A DNA stretch of 64,000 nt from Oscarella lobularis (Eukaryota; Porifera; Homoscleromorpha; Homosclerophorida; Oscarellidae): contig NC_089190.1 of the NCBI RefSeq assembly GCF_947507565.1, positions 310,001-374,000 on the forward strand, given 5' to 3'. A program made the position numbers and the translations under genes. Positions 34,884-46,094 of the stretch are shown one piece after another (position 1 is the first letter of the stretch; the number at the start of each line of letters is the position of its first letter). Under the pieces are notes generated by a model. It did not search any database and was not told where the DNA came from. It was given only the letters and a program-made list of their open reading frames with translations.

Positions 34884-37194
34884 ATGCCGTTCGCTTCTCT
34901 CTCCACATCTCTCCTTCATCTGCTCCTACTTGCCGTCACGTCACACTGCCAGACACCCGACACGTGCGAAGTGGCAAGCGGATCGGCCTTTCAACAGATA
35001 TGCGCCAACGTCTTGTCTACTATACAATTCACTCGATTTCCAAACGTTCTCGCCATTCCCGGGCCAGTGAAGCCAACGCGGCGATCCAAAGCATCTAAAA
35101 TCTAGCGAGTAGTACATGCGACATCGACGTGCAACTGTTTGCCTGTCTGTATAATTTCCCAACGTGTCGCGAAACGAGTGAAAATGTTACTGTTGTGCTG
35201 CCACCTTGTCGAGACTTTTGCCTTCGACTCGAGGATAAGTGCGTGTTTGAGTTCATTTTTTCAGGTATAGACTGCTCCCTATTACCTCCGTTTGATCCGG
35301 CCGAACCGACATCCTGCTACGATCCCTATCATCTCATCGTTCTCAATGAAGTGAACGTCGAGCTTTTTCCACAGTTCGTTGAATTTTGGAATTTCGGAAT
35401 GAAAGATACGTTACTTGACTTCTTTAACGTTGTTTTCTATAATTCGAATGGTACCACGGCTCAGTCATTCAACCTGACCGGAGAAACAACGAAAATGGGC
35501 GGGTACATCACAATTGGACAATTGTCAGATATAGATTATAATACCGTCGGTGAAACGATAGCAGTTGCGCTCTATCGAACTAACAGGCAGGAAAATACAA
35601 AACATAAAAAATCAAAATAAATGAATTACGTTTACCTTAGTTTCCAGGACGGATCAGGCCCGAGTGCAGTTGATCTTGTCGACGCTCTGGTTTACATTGA
35701 GCCGAACGCCTGGGTGCCGCCTCTTCTTCAAATATTTCCGACACCTTCTGGGAGCAGCAATACGTCCTTCAGTCGATGCTACAGTCTCCGATCATTGACA
35801 GACGAGGCATATGACCTTACAGAGGCCACGATTGGCGCCAAAAACGATTGCCCAAAAGAAGAAGTGAAAACTATTGAAACGGGGTTAGAGAAATTTGCAA
35901 TTAACAATTCCGTTGACTTGTTTACAAAAAAGTGCTGCTTCGATACGGTCATTTTCTGCGTTTTCGGGTAAATGATGCATGTGGAGCACGTTGGAGTTTG
36001 ATGAAATTGTTACTCTAGAAAAATAGACAATGAAGGCTACTGCGTTAATCGAGACCGTTGGATGTCGCACGAAGAATATTTGAATTACGACATTTACAAA
36101 CAGTAGCATTTCCACTAAAAAATTAGGATTATATATATATACTGTATAGGAGTACGCAGCTCTGCGACTTTAGTGCAGAAGTACTGGCAATAGCTCAGTC
36201 AAGAATGGAAAGGTAAGAAAATGAAAACTTAAACAAATACAGTTCAATTTGGGTTTTTATGACAGAGACATTATAACAAACACGTGTGAAAGAGTACTCT
36301 CAAACGAACGAAACTTGCGTTTTATGTGAGTGAACTATCATAGACAAATGTCCTAATTCAACGCTTTACAGACAAGACAATGGAAAACACGTTCAATACA
36401 TTACCTATGGCCCTCGTAACGAAATTCCGTTGATCGATTCAAGCATGTACGAAGACGCGTTCATAAATAATTAAATAATTTAAGAAAACTCAAAACGTCT
36501 TGCGCAGATGTCAAAATTACACTGAAAACGAGTGCTCGGATATTCTCGCGCGTCATTTCGCAAACAACACCGATCTAGTAGACAGCGTCGATATGTGTGA
36601 TTCATCTCAAAACTACATAGGCTATACAGCCGGTTCAATTACATAAATGCAATGCACGGTGCGGAGCGTGTTCTAACAACTCATGTCTTTAGGTTTAGCA
36701 TGTTTTGGAGACGTCAACTCTCCGTGTTCAGGAAAAAATTCCACTTGGAAAGCTATAGTCATTTCAAAAACGAGCGACTACAGCGATTTACGATTCAGGG
36801 TCGAAGTACTATCTAACACGAGCGAATTCACGTGCTCAAAAACGAATCCTTGCAACGTCACTCCAAACTCGTATGTCACCTTTCAGAAAAATGATTCGAT
36901 TGAATGTAAGAGTGGAGTGGGAAATTCAAAATATTCACGCGCGATTTCTATTTAGTGATTAACTTCGACGACGAAAGTAATTTTACCTTCACCGTTTCCG
37001 TTACTTCAAACGAGTCTCCATTCACATTCAACATTAGAGGAGTCGAATTATTTGAGATTCGTCTCCTGTTCAATGAAAAGCAAAAGGTCGCTATTCGCCC
37101 TCCCGTGATCAGACAGGGTTTCCCATCAACCTACGTCGCGTTCCGAATCGATCCCTCAGCCGGAACGTACACAATCATTGACCGCTTTCAATAG
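34884..37194 (+). CDS. Secreted Frizzled-CRD protein, multi-exon, with lesions
   Basis: Exon 1 has a signal peptide (LLHLLLLAVTSHC) and the start of a Frizzled cysteine-rich domain (FQQICANVLSTIQFTRFPN). The CRD continues in another frame with STCDIDVQLFACLYNFPTC, PPCRDFCLRLEDKC and GIDCSLLPPFDP, so a one-base shift near 35,050 and a TAA at about 35,092 separate the halves. Then come the family-specific SCYDPYHLIVLNEVNV region and exons ending KKCCFDTVIFCVFG (35,971), NEGYCVNRDRW (about 36,030), NYTENECSDILARHF (36,510), ACFGDVNSPC (36,690) and the terminal PPVIRQGFPSTYVAF with TAG at 37,194. No TM helix is seen, so a secreted Wnt-binding-type protein is plausible. CRDs bind Wnt lipids; function here is inference. 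Its nearest relative lies tail to tail at 37,968-40,595. Confidence 0.65.
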
Positions 37195-37289
37195 ATCTGA
37201 AAAAAAGGACATCTTTTGAATGTGTTATGTTATGCGAACGATCAACCTACTGTTATTTAAAGCGACGTCGATAGAGGCGTTAGGCACTG

Positions 37290-37790
37290 TACGATGAGAC
37301 AAAAGGTGAGGCCCCATTTGAGGGTTCACTACCACCCGGGCCACGACATTTTTGCTCGCTACGGCAGCTGTAAATGTCGGACGAACGCATGAATCTTACT
37401 ACGAAGAGACACACCTTAGGGCTTACTTTTGGTCGTTGGAAAAGACCATTCGACCTACGACGGAGGAGAACTGAGCCTCGATACCGCTACGCATCTAATA
37501 GACTGTGGTGTATTGGAGAACGACGGGAACGCTTCGAATGAGACTTCACAGAGTAGGCCATCATAGTACCTTCATTAAGAAAATATGACTTGAGCACGCC
37601 AGCCTTTCCTTCTTTTTTGAAACTCGAAAAACTGCTTGTGAGTCCCTTTAAGGGGCCTCACTTTTCTTTAAAAATTCAAGCGCCTTACGAAGCACTTTGG
37701 AAAAACAGTCCACCGTCGCCGAAAGATGCCGCGAGGAAAATTCAGTCAAAAGGTTAAGCTTTTGTTGAACGGTTACCCGGATAGCATCCG
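37290..37790 (+). repeat. GAGGCCCC dispersed repeat, short copy with inverted arms
   Basis: Opens with AAAGGTGAGGCCCCATTTGA near 37,303 and contains the reverse phrase AAGGGGCCTCACTTTTC near 37,650. The two GAGGCCCC phrases therefore face each other. It sits exactly between the two convergent CRD genes. A similar arrangement follows the decayed copy at 47.3 kb. Confidence 0.65.
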
Positions 37791-37967
37791 CAGTCTATCC
37801 TTACATGTATGAACAGTTGTCATCGCTCTGGTGTCACAGAGGAATTAGTTAATGGACCTAGAGCCGATATCTATACGCACCAAGGACAGAACATTATTGT
37901 TGAATTTTACTAAAATTTTATGACATCAAAAATTTTCAATTCAATTCCGTTTCAGGTCTATACAATA

Positions 37968-40595
37968 TCAGACAAAACGATCGATGATTGTGTACGTGCC
38001 AGCTGAAGGGTCAGCGCTAGCAGCCAAGTATCTTGTGGGCGGTGTTAGTTCGATGACAGGGGGGCGAAGAGAGACCATTCGCTTTCCATTGAAATCCAAA
38101 CTGATCTCAAAGAACTCCACTCCTCGTATATTGAACACGAATGGGTTGTCGCTTACGACGACAGAAACGATATAGGTATAGCTTTGCTCTCCCATGTAGG
38201 TAACTAAATAGGAGAGGGTATAAGTGAGTACTCGATATAATTTATCAACCGACAGAGCTGCATATCCCCTAACTTAACCGGCCCTACGGAGGTTGCATGT
38301 CCATAACGTCAATGGAGAGGTTATGGTCCATTATCTCCTTAGGTCGGTTAAACTTATTGTGGGTGCGCATCATGCACACCACGGGACCCAGCACACTAAT
38401 CGAGAGCTTCGCAACGGTTCTTTTCACAAGGTCGAGATATAAGTCAGTTAATTACATATTCAAAATTCGGACAGAATGGATTCGATAATAGCCTGAGGCA
38501 AATGACCTTGTACTGTGCTATTATAGTAACTAGTGCATTACTTACTGTCGACCGAAGTACCTCCCCGAGCCGTAACAGTTGAAGTGTTACACTGCTCCAA
38601 TATCGAGCAATTGAATATGCTTATGCCCGATGATAGCACTTCGACTTCAACGCGCAGAATACCGTAGCCAAATGTAATAGGGCGGTATGATGCAGTCCAA
38701 TTAGAATTTTCTCCTGGGCACGGAGAGCTAGCGACTCCAAAGCATCAAAGACCTAAAAGTGTTAGTGATATATGGAGCGCCTAATAGTATATCAAGTCAA
38801 ACCGGCCGTATAGCCAATATAGTTCTGAGATTGATCACACAATGCCTCGCCTGTTACAATAACGGAATTGTTTGAAAAATGACTTGCAATAAATTTTAGG
38901 CACGTTTCTTCGGTATAGCTTTCACACCTGCGAGCAAAAATTAACAATTTTTGTTGAATTCTAAATTGCTTATACACGCTGGAATCAATCGATTGAAAGC
39001 CGTTGAGAGCGTTATGGGAAATGTATTGAAATTGTTTTCCATTCTGAAGTCTGCAGAACGGTAATAATTATTTTACTAAAAGTTTACAAATGTCTTCTTA
39101 CACAAGCTTCACAATTTTTTCTTGAGAGATTTCATCATTACATGTGTGCTGCAAAATGTTCCTGTCGTTAACAAAAAACAAGATATAGATATGAAGAAAT
39201 TTTCTATTTCGTACTTTCCTGAATTGGACTGCGAAATCGCTAGTGCCTCCGCACTAAGATGGCAGAACGATTTAGTTCTATCAAGCCAGGACATGCCATA
39301 TCCTAAATTTCAAAATAATCAATTAAATGTACCGTTCATATATTTGATTATCGAAATGCACTTCTCCCGACATCCAATAATCTCTGTTGGTGCAAAATCC
39401 TGTACTATTCGTTTTTCTAAAGAAACAGTGGTAAGATTCCTAGAACTGAGTGCCATTACCGGATTTACTCAAAAACGCAATAAACGACTGTGCTAAAACA
39501 GCATTTCTTTGTAAGAAATTCCAGTGTTGAACCGGTAAATGTCTCCAAGCCTGGTTGAACAACAACAGCAACTTCCACTTCTTCTTGTTCACAATTATTG
39601 TCGCTAGTGATTGAGAAAGGTTTTAAATCAAATGCATTAATTGTCAATGGTCGGAGGCTGTAACAGCGGCTAATGGAGTTAAAGCTACCGGGAAAAATTC
39701 TTGCATCATTTGGAAATATTTGCAAACTTGTCGGCACTGAATCGTTCTCGCTTACATACACCAGAGCGTCAACAAGTTTATCCAAAGTGGGAGATGAAAT
39801 GTTCTCAGAGCTGGTGTACGTCAATTAAAAATTAATCACAAAACTTGAATTCCTGCGTTTTCACTTGCCTTTGAGTCCGATACAGCGCAACCTCTGCTGT
39901 TTGGTCAACGTTATTAAAAAGGATATTTGAAGCTGCTCCAATGGCGAAGTATCCGTTTCGCGTCTTTTTGTCGTTCAGGTCGAACGACTCAAAGAGGAAA
40001 CCGCCTGCATCATAAAGAGCAACAAAAAAATTATCGAGAATGGTATCTATCATCCCGAAATCCCAGAATTCGACGAAATTCAAGCCATTGCCATTCGCAG
40101 TATTTACTTCATTAAGAACAATGAGATGATAGGGATCGTAGCAGGACGTCGGCTCAACTGGGTCGAAGGAAGGTAGCACGGAACAGTCTAGGGCTAGGCC
40201 TCGAATGGAAATTTCCGACCCACAGAAACCCTCGATACGAAGGCAAAAGTCTCGACAGGGCGGCTGCACTACCGGAACGCTTTCCGTTGAACTTATCTCT
40301 ATTTCTCGACACGTCGGAAAGTAATAGAGGCAGATGAACAGTTTGATGTCAATGTCACAGTCGCTGCTCACGACGTCCCGAAACGCAAAAAGCTCCCCGT
40401 CAACATGGAGCTGATGAGAATGACCGTGTACGTTAGGAAAGCGAGTGAATGAGATAATGGATGAGACGTTGGAACAGAGTTGTCGAAAGACGGGCGTGCT
40501 CGGTATACTTCGCACGTCTCTGGCGTCTGACAGTGTGACGCGACGGCGAGTAAGAGCACACAGAGGCCAATCGTCCAAGGAGAAACGGAGGGCAT
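37968..40595 (-). CDS. Secreted Frizzled-CRD protein, minus strand, with lesions
   Basis: ATG at 40,595 begins a signal peptide (GLCVLLLAVASHC) and CQTPETCEV. The CRD then runs in the next register: FRQLCSNVSSIISFTRFPN, CDIDIKLFICLYYFPTC, QPPCRDFCLRIEGFC and LALDCSVLPSFDP, giving the CRD cysteine pattern. A one-base shift near 40,515 separates signal peptide and CRD. Downstream: SCYDPYHLIVLNEVN; then exons KKCCFSTVVYCVF (ends 39,465), YTEETCLKFIASHF (38,930), CFGVASSPCPGENSNW (about 38,740, preceded by a TGA at 38,745-38,747) and a final exon ending PSAGTYTIIDRFV at 37,968. A 350-bp intron before the last exon holds unrelated sequence. Arranged convergently with the 34,884-37,194 paralogue; probably secreted if expressed. 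Confidence 0.65.
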
Positions 40596-40901
40596 CGCGG
40601 AGAATTGAGAGTGGCCGTGTGCTAAGGCGTTGACTTAAGGCACGAAGGCATTACTATATGAAGTGTGGTACCAGTTCCAATGACGTATGTTTACGTATAC
40701 GGCTTCACAAGTGGAAGAGCGAGGATTCCAATCTAAGAACTTCATAGGTGCGAACATACCGTCATATTGATTCCTAAAGAAAAGCTTTTTGGCACCTCCG
40801 ACGTTCATTCAAAGAATTCGTAGCGGAATTTCGAGTTCCACAAAAAACATTTTTTAGAAACTATTGTCAGGTATTACATTACTAATAATCCCTCCTCAAC
40901 G

Positions 40902-40956
40902 TGTACACTAGCTGACCTCGATATTTCTGGGAAATATCGAGGCCAGCTAGTGTACA
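40902..40956. repeat. 55-bp near-perfect palindrome
   Basis: Arms of 26 bp, TGTACACTAGCTGACCTCGA and onward, with a 3-base TGG loop and one mismatch. It could form a cruciform or a stable RNA hairpin. It lies between the minus-strand CRD gene start and the inverted-repeat element at 41,192. No neighbouring similarity tells its origin. Confidence 0.85.
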
Positions 40957-41191
40957 AGTGAATATTTTTTACATTTATCTTAATAATTATGACTGATGAC
41001 GTATTCCGAGTATGACAATCGGTGTTTTTCCCTCCAAGGAGTATAAGAGAGTGGATATGACTCGAATACTTCATATGTTCTATAAAGCCCTCTTCTCGAA
41101 CGTTAATGATTTGAGCCTGCGGCTGCTTCGACTGGCTTCTAACTCGCTCTCATCTTCTCGTTGTTCTGACTCCACCGCTTCCCTATCCGGG

Positions 41192-41902
41192 CAGTGGCGT
41201 AGCCAGGGGGGGTGCTTTGGGTGCTCGAGCACCCCCCTCAAGTTTGCTGAAAATAATTAAACTAGATAATGATGGCCCGTTGTTAGCCATCATGTGATGC
41301 CCGAACACCCTTAGCACGGTGTCCGATCTCTGTTAGTGCCTACAGCATGTGCATTATGGGAATCACATTGCCTAACCACACCTTAATCTGCCCGGAAATA
41401 TGTCCTTTCTGTAAAAATGGGAATAGGGCACCTGGTGGCTATGCCTTTACACCACAGATTTTAGGTGTTCTGATTACATGTATATATCAAAAGAGCGATT
41501 CACCTGTCGAGTAAAGGTGGCACAAAGTTACCCTTCCCTGCATGGCCCCCTCGGGTGCATGATCAAGTGACACGTTTTCAGCTCGCAGTTGGGTTTGCGT
41601 GCTGCGAGCGAAGACAAACCCAACGTGCTCATTTACTGCGTTCCTTCGATGAGCGTTAATAATTAAGCTCAAATGTTATGTGCCAGTTATGCTATGTAAT
41701 ATGCCTACATATGTACTCGTTCCAGAAAGCTTTGTACACAATCCGAAGTTACTATCTCTGTTGTGTTACTTTGGGCCTACGCACTGTTTTTCGTTAGAGG
41801 CCTTAAATAGCCAAATAGAAAAGGGGCGTAGTCCAAAAATTTTCGCGCGCTCCGCGCGCGAACTTCAGCACCCACCTCCGCTTAATCCTGGCTACGCCAC
41901 TG
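41192..41902. mobile_element. 711-bp MITE-like element with CAGTGGCGTAGCCAGG ends
   Basis: The left end CAGTGGCGTAGCCAGG is mirrored by CCTGGCTACGCCACTG at the right end. Both sides are flanked by CCGGG (41,187-41,191 and 41,903-41,907), a possible 5-bp target duplication. Termini reading CAGTGGCGTAGCC are common among hAT-like non-autonomous elements, which usually give 8-bp duplications, so the assignment is tentative. No transposase frame is seen. The right end lies only 37 bp before the ATG of the ZYG11-like gene. Confidence 0.8.
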
Positions 41903-41939
41903 CCGGGATTGGTTGAAACGTTTGGTCACGTATTTCGCA

Positions 41940-44354
41940 ATGGATGCTCGGCTTCTTCTTTCGCTTTCGGACTTGTGCCTGACGTGCCTTTGCAGAACTT
42001 CGCCGTCTTCAGCAGATATTGCCTGCATTTCGAAGGTACCAGCGTCGGCGCTGCCGTCAATAGCCGAAATCCTCCTTTCTCATTCGGAAAAGAGCGTCTT
42101 GCCCGAACCGGTGTCGAACCTGCTTCTGGAAGGACTTGCGCAGCGCGGAAGACTTACGTCACGCGTGCTAGATCTGTTACTCTGGAATGGACGCTATTTG
42201 AAGACGCTACCACTCTATTCTCTTATGAAAGTTGATGATGAGGAAGCCATAGTTGAGCGTCTCAGAAAACAGGAGCACTTGAAAAGCGTCGATTTATCGT
42301 TCAGTCCTTGTTTAGGGAACTTGCCCGTTCCCTTCTTGGAGAAATTCGTTGGGACCCCATCAAGGGACTCTCTGACGTACTTTGCCGCAAATCACGTGAC
42401 GGGCGCCATAGGTTGCCACGTTCTCGACCAATTTTCGAATATGAAGCATCTCGACTTAAGTTTCACAAATTAGGAGAAAAATAATTTTTGCGCGGCGATG
42501 ACGTCAATGAGATATTTGGAACACCTAAACATATCCGGAACGAGGTTATCTTGGTATGACGTTTTTTCGACTGGAGATGTGTTTGCATCGAATGGCCTAA
42601 CGGAATTGCTTATGCATTCGCTTGAGATAACGGGTATCAGTGATTGGCATGCTGGGACGTACGGTCACACTACTGTCGAACCTTTCTTTAGAAAGTTACA
42701 GCGTCTCGTCAGTCTCGATGTTTCGTACGCTAAAGTGGGCCTACATACGGTTCCCTTGAATGGCGCCTCTTGTGACGCTCGTTTCTACGTCACGCTTCAT
42801 CGTATTTTGCATTGGACTTCGTCTCTTACTCATCTTGACGTGTCAGACAGCTGTGATTGGGATACGTTGGAAAGTCTTCTCATCATGACACATCGTCTTG
42901 ATCAGCTGCGGTTTCTTGGCAATCTGACCAGGTATAATTCTTCTACAGTTCCTGAGACGTTGATTGGTCGTCCTTCTTTGAAACTGGCTCTTTCATCTTT
43001 CGTGCCTCGTGCTTTCTGCTACGAGTACCAGTTTCATCAGAGTCACGCTCTCAAGAACGGCGACTACGCCTACGAGTCGCAGCCTGAAATTATAGACGAT
43101 GTGTTGAAGATGGACTATGACAGATTTGTCAGTAGCGGTCTCGTTCCCTTGACGCTTATGCTTTGCACCGCTGCAAGACGCTGTTTGACTTACGACGAAT
43201 TTTTCAATGACTCTTTTATGGTGGCGTTGCTGCACACTGGTGTTCCCGCTTTTGTCTGCGCTTCTGGTCCATTTATGACCGATGCGTTCGAGCAGCTACT
43301 CGAAAATTTACTCTTATTTTCTCTTCGGCATAAGAGTAATAATCGCGAATTTTACGAGGAAAGTTTAGCTGGCCTTGTGGCACTTTTTGCGAAATTTGCG
43401 ACGTTTATTGCGGAAAGGAATGTTCTGCGTAATCTTGCTCTTCAATTCTCTCTTCTTGTTTCTCCGCCGGAGGATGCAGGCATAGCAGACAAATGGGTTC
43501 TTTTGGCTCCGATTCTCTCTTCCCTTTCGCCACCAAACCGGATGAAGATGACGTCAAAATGCGGTCCACAGATGACGTCTAATTTACGTGAAATCATCTC
43601 CAGAAACGACGAGTACACTAAAGCAGATGACAATATAAAAGTATACATGAAAGATACGCCCATCGATGTGTTTGAGGGTGGCACATCGTTGCTGAATTCT
43701 TTCGTGCTTTTGTTTTGTGGGCTACCGTCACCGGAAGTTTTTTCCGCCTTTGGCGGAATTCTACCTGTTGAAGCAATCGCTGACTTGACTCAAATAGCGT
43801 TTGACTCGTTCTCTACTAACGTCGACAAACGGTCATCCAAGTTATACGTCGCTTCCCTTGACGCTTTGTCCGTCTTGGCTGAGAGCCTTTATCTGGCACC
43901 AACCCTGTTTTCCAAGCACGTGTTTAACGCAGTCCTAAGTCGATTACCTCCTGAGAAAAACATGCACGTGGCGTATTCGTATCTGGCGTGTCTTCTACTC
44001 GTACATGACCAATCGGTTAACTGGTGGCCTTCAGATTGTGAAGACAGAGAAAGTTTGGCATTTCTCATTTTCACTAGCGATTACTCTGACGTGGATTTCA
44101 CCTACCGACACGCAACGCTTTTGCCTCTGCTGAAGATTGCTCGAAGCAGGGAGTTTCCTTTGGTCACCGCATTTGGTTCGAAGCGTTTCGCTTTCTTCTG
44201 CGGAAGCGATTTTGATGCCAAAGCGTATCACAGTCTGTACTGTGGGCCGTGTCCTGTTTGCCTCATCAAGAATGAAGTAGGTTTTGACGCTCTAAATTCT
44301 GTGCCTCTCAGTTGTATTTCTTGTTCGCCTATGCAGTCTTCAATTGATGTTTGA
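41940..44354 (+). CDS. ZYG11-like leucine-rich-repeat protein with one in-frame stop
   Basis: One continuous register runs from ATG at 41,940 to TGA at 44,354 (about 804 codons) except for TAG at 42,471-42,473. The N-terminus (SLSDLCLTCLCRT) and spaced LRRs (LKSVDLSFSPCLG, MKHLDLSFTN, LEHLNISGTRLSW, LVSLDVSYAKV, LTHLDVSDSCDW) are followed by a long helical, ARM-like half. This is the plan of ZYG11/ZER1 proteins, which recruit substrates to CUL2 ubiquitin ligases. The stop falls within an LRR; codons after it (EKNNFCAAMTSMRYLEHLN) keep the repeat in register, and no GT-AG pair there could excise it. A truncated paralogue lies at 14.3-14.9 kb. Family assignment is moderate; zinc-like Cys pairs near the C-terminus (CGPCPVC) are unusual. 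Confidence 0.6.
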
Positions 44355-44557
44355 TCAAACTTGGCTTTCGCAGAATTGCGAGACTATGAGTCGGTGAAAA
44401 ATTCATGGTCGAAGTTTTGACTAAATTTCTTTGTTCTCTAATACACAAATTCTCGCATGGTTTATTCTAACGTATACGTGACTACTAAGTTGAGTTAATT
44501 GCGAGTACCTAGATGTTTCAATGATAATTAAAGCATTTGTTTCGAATTCGGTTGTAC

Positions 44558-44602
44558 TGTAGGGTAAGCACTTGTTCGTACAAAAACCGTTCACCCTACA
44601 TT
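44558..44602. repeat. Short GTAGGGT hairpin
   Basis: TGTAGGGTAAGC and, 20 bases on, GTTCACCCTACA form a short imperfect stem. The arms resemble those of the 34,362-34,432 hairpin. It lies between the convergent ends of the ZYG11-like gene and NAXE. Confidence 0.5.
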
Positions 44603-44718
44603 TTATATAGGTGTGGCACGGTTATGCGTAGGTGTGGCAACAGACGTAGGCGTGGCATGAATGAAGTCTGGTGAGATCCTTTATTCATATAAACGCAGGC
44701 GTGCCGATACACCTTCTA

Positions 44719-45589
44719 TTACTTATCGTCTAAAGCTACACACTGCTCTGAGCCAGGATAGCTCGGAAGATTTAGCTTGTATTTTGATATGAGAGCTGGT
44801 GGAATGAATCGTCCGCCGAGGTAATGATAGCGGCCTTTAAAAAATTGAGCGCATTTCTTGGGACACGTTAGAGAAACCAGACAGTCCGGCTTCAATCCTT
44901 CACAATCTCCCGCTTCAACATCCCAACCTATTAGTTACCAAAATTACATTGTCTATTATTTTAAATTTATATCGGTTTTGCCTGAGGGAATGTCTATGGA
45001 GCATATTGGAACTTCAACTCTGTTAAGAATGTCCAATACAGCTTTGAAAGGTGGGCGTGGTTGCCCTTTGAAACTGAAACCGAATAGAGCGTCAATAATA
45101 ACATCAAATTTATCATTGATGACGTCATGGTTTTGAGGAAAATCTTCGAGAAAATCGATGTGAAAATTTTCGCATTGTACCACAAGATTCTTGTATAGTT
45201 GCTTATCGGTTCTCTTTGGATAGTAGGCTGTCGCTTTATAGCCCTGCAAAATGTCACGTGAGCCAGAACGTCACGTCAGTTACGTCACGACACGTGAACA
45301 CGACGAAGAAACTTACGAAAAGCTTCAAGTGGCGCGCTGCGACGAGGCCGTCGCCGCCGTTATTCCCTGGCCCGCAACACACGAGAACGTTTCCAGTGCG
45401 CAACGAGTCCCGTGGATAGCATTTGACGACGGTCGACGCCACGCTGAGTCCCGCCAGCTCCATTAGTTGATCCACGCTGTACTGGTACTCACTGAATAGC
45501 TCTTCGTCTATTTTTTGAGCTTCTGTTTGCGTGATACAGGTCCAAGAGCTGGCCATACGCTTGGAAAGTGATCGTACTATACTTAACAT
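44719..45589 (-). CDS. NAXE: NAD(P)HX epimerase
   Basis: NAXE (YjeF N-terminal domain) interconverts the R and S forms of hydrated NAD(P)H so that the dehydratase can repair them. Three exons on the minus strand: 45,589-45,317, 45,243-44,982 and 44,927-44,719, total 744 nt, 247 aa, all in phase. Motifs: [31 protein letters not shown] (nucleotide-binding loop), [15 protein letters not shown] (catalytic Asp region), [18 protein letters not shown] and [16 protein letters not shown], then [14 protein letters not shown], matching the whole family length. The N-terminus ([15 protein letters not shown]) looks like a short mitochondrial targeting segment. Intron 2 begins GC rather than GT (44,981-44,928), the minor GC-AG type. 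No lesion is seen; this is one of the few clean host genes here. Confidence 0.93.
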
Positions 45590-45754
45590 CCGGGAAGCCG
45601 CACAGCCCGTATCAAAAGCGCGCTGAGAGGCCTATAGTGGAGCAATGACTCTCTCCTCCATTCAAGTTCATGTTAAACGAGTAAGTTTATTTCTATTTCG
45701 GGTATAGGCGTGCACAAAATCTATTTGAGATGGTGTTCCTAAAGAGGTCTCGCT

Positions 45755-46090
45755 ATGAATTGAATCGTAGTGATTTCTCTCATGGTACGCTAGATCCTCT
45801 AGATATTTATATGAGTCAAATCGTAGTGATTTTTCTCATGGTACGCTAGATCCTCTAGATATTTATATGAGTCAAATCGTAGTGATTTCTCTCATGGTAC
45901 GCTAGATCCTCTAGATATTTATATGAGTCAAATCGTAGTAATTTCTCTCATGGTACGCTAGATCCTCTAGATATTTATGAGTCGAATCGTAGTGATTTCT
46001 CTCATGGTACGCTAGATCCTCTAGATATTTATATGAGTCAAATCGTAGTGATTTCTCTCATGGTACGCTAGATCCTCTAGATATTTATAT
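45755..46090 (+). repeat. 56-bp tandem repeat, six copies
   Basis: Unit starts ATGAGTCAAATCGTAGTGAT and ends CTCTAGATATTTAT. Copies begin at 45,755, 45,811, 45,867, 45,923, 45,977 and 46,033; the fourth is two bases short. Variation between units is very low (single substitutions), so the array is young. After the last unit the sequence folds back (ATATTTATATCTAGAGGAT). It precedes a decayed CRD-family copy. Confidence 0.93.
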
Positions 46091-46094
46091 CTAG

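Noticed and set aside
42471-42497. A tiny intron removing the TAG of the ZYG11-like gene
   Set aside because: The only GT-AG pair around it is about 14 bases long and no longer intron keeps the LRR register.
45755-46090. Regular repeats that might be a CRISPR array
   Set aside because: Units are contiguous 56-bp copies with no unique spacers, in a eukaryotic gene context.
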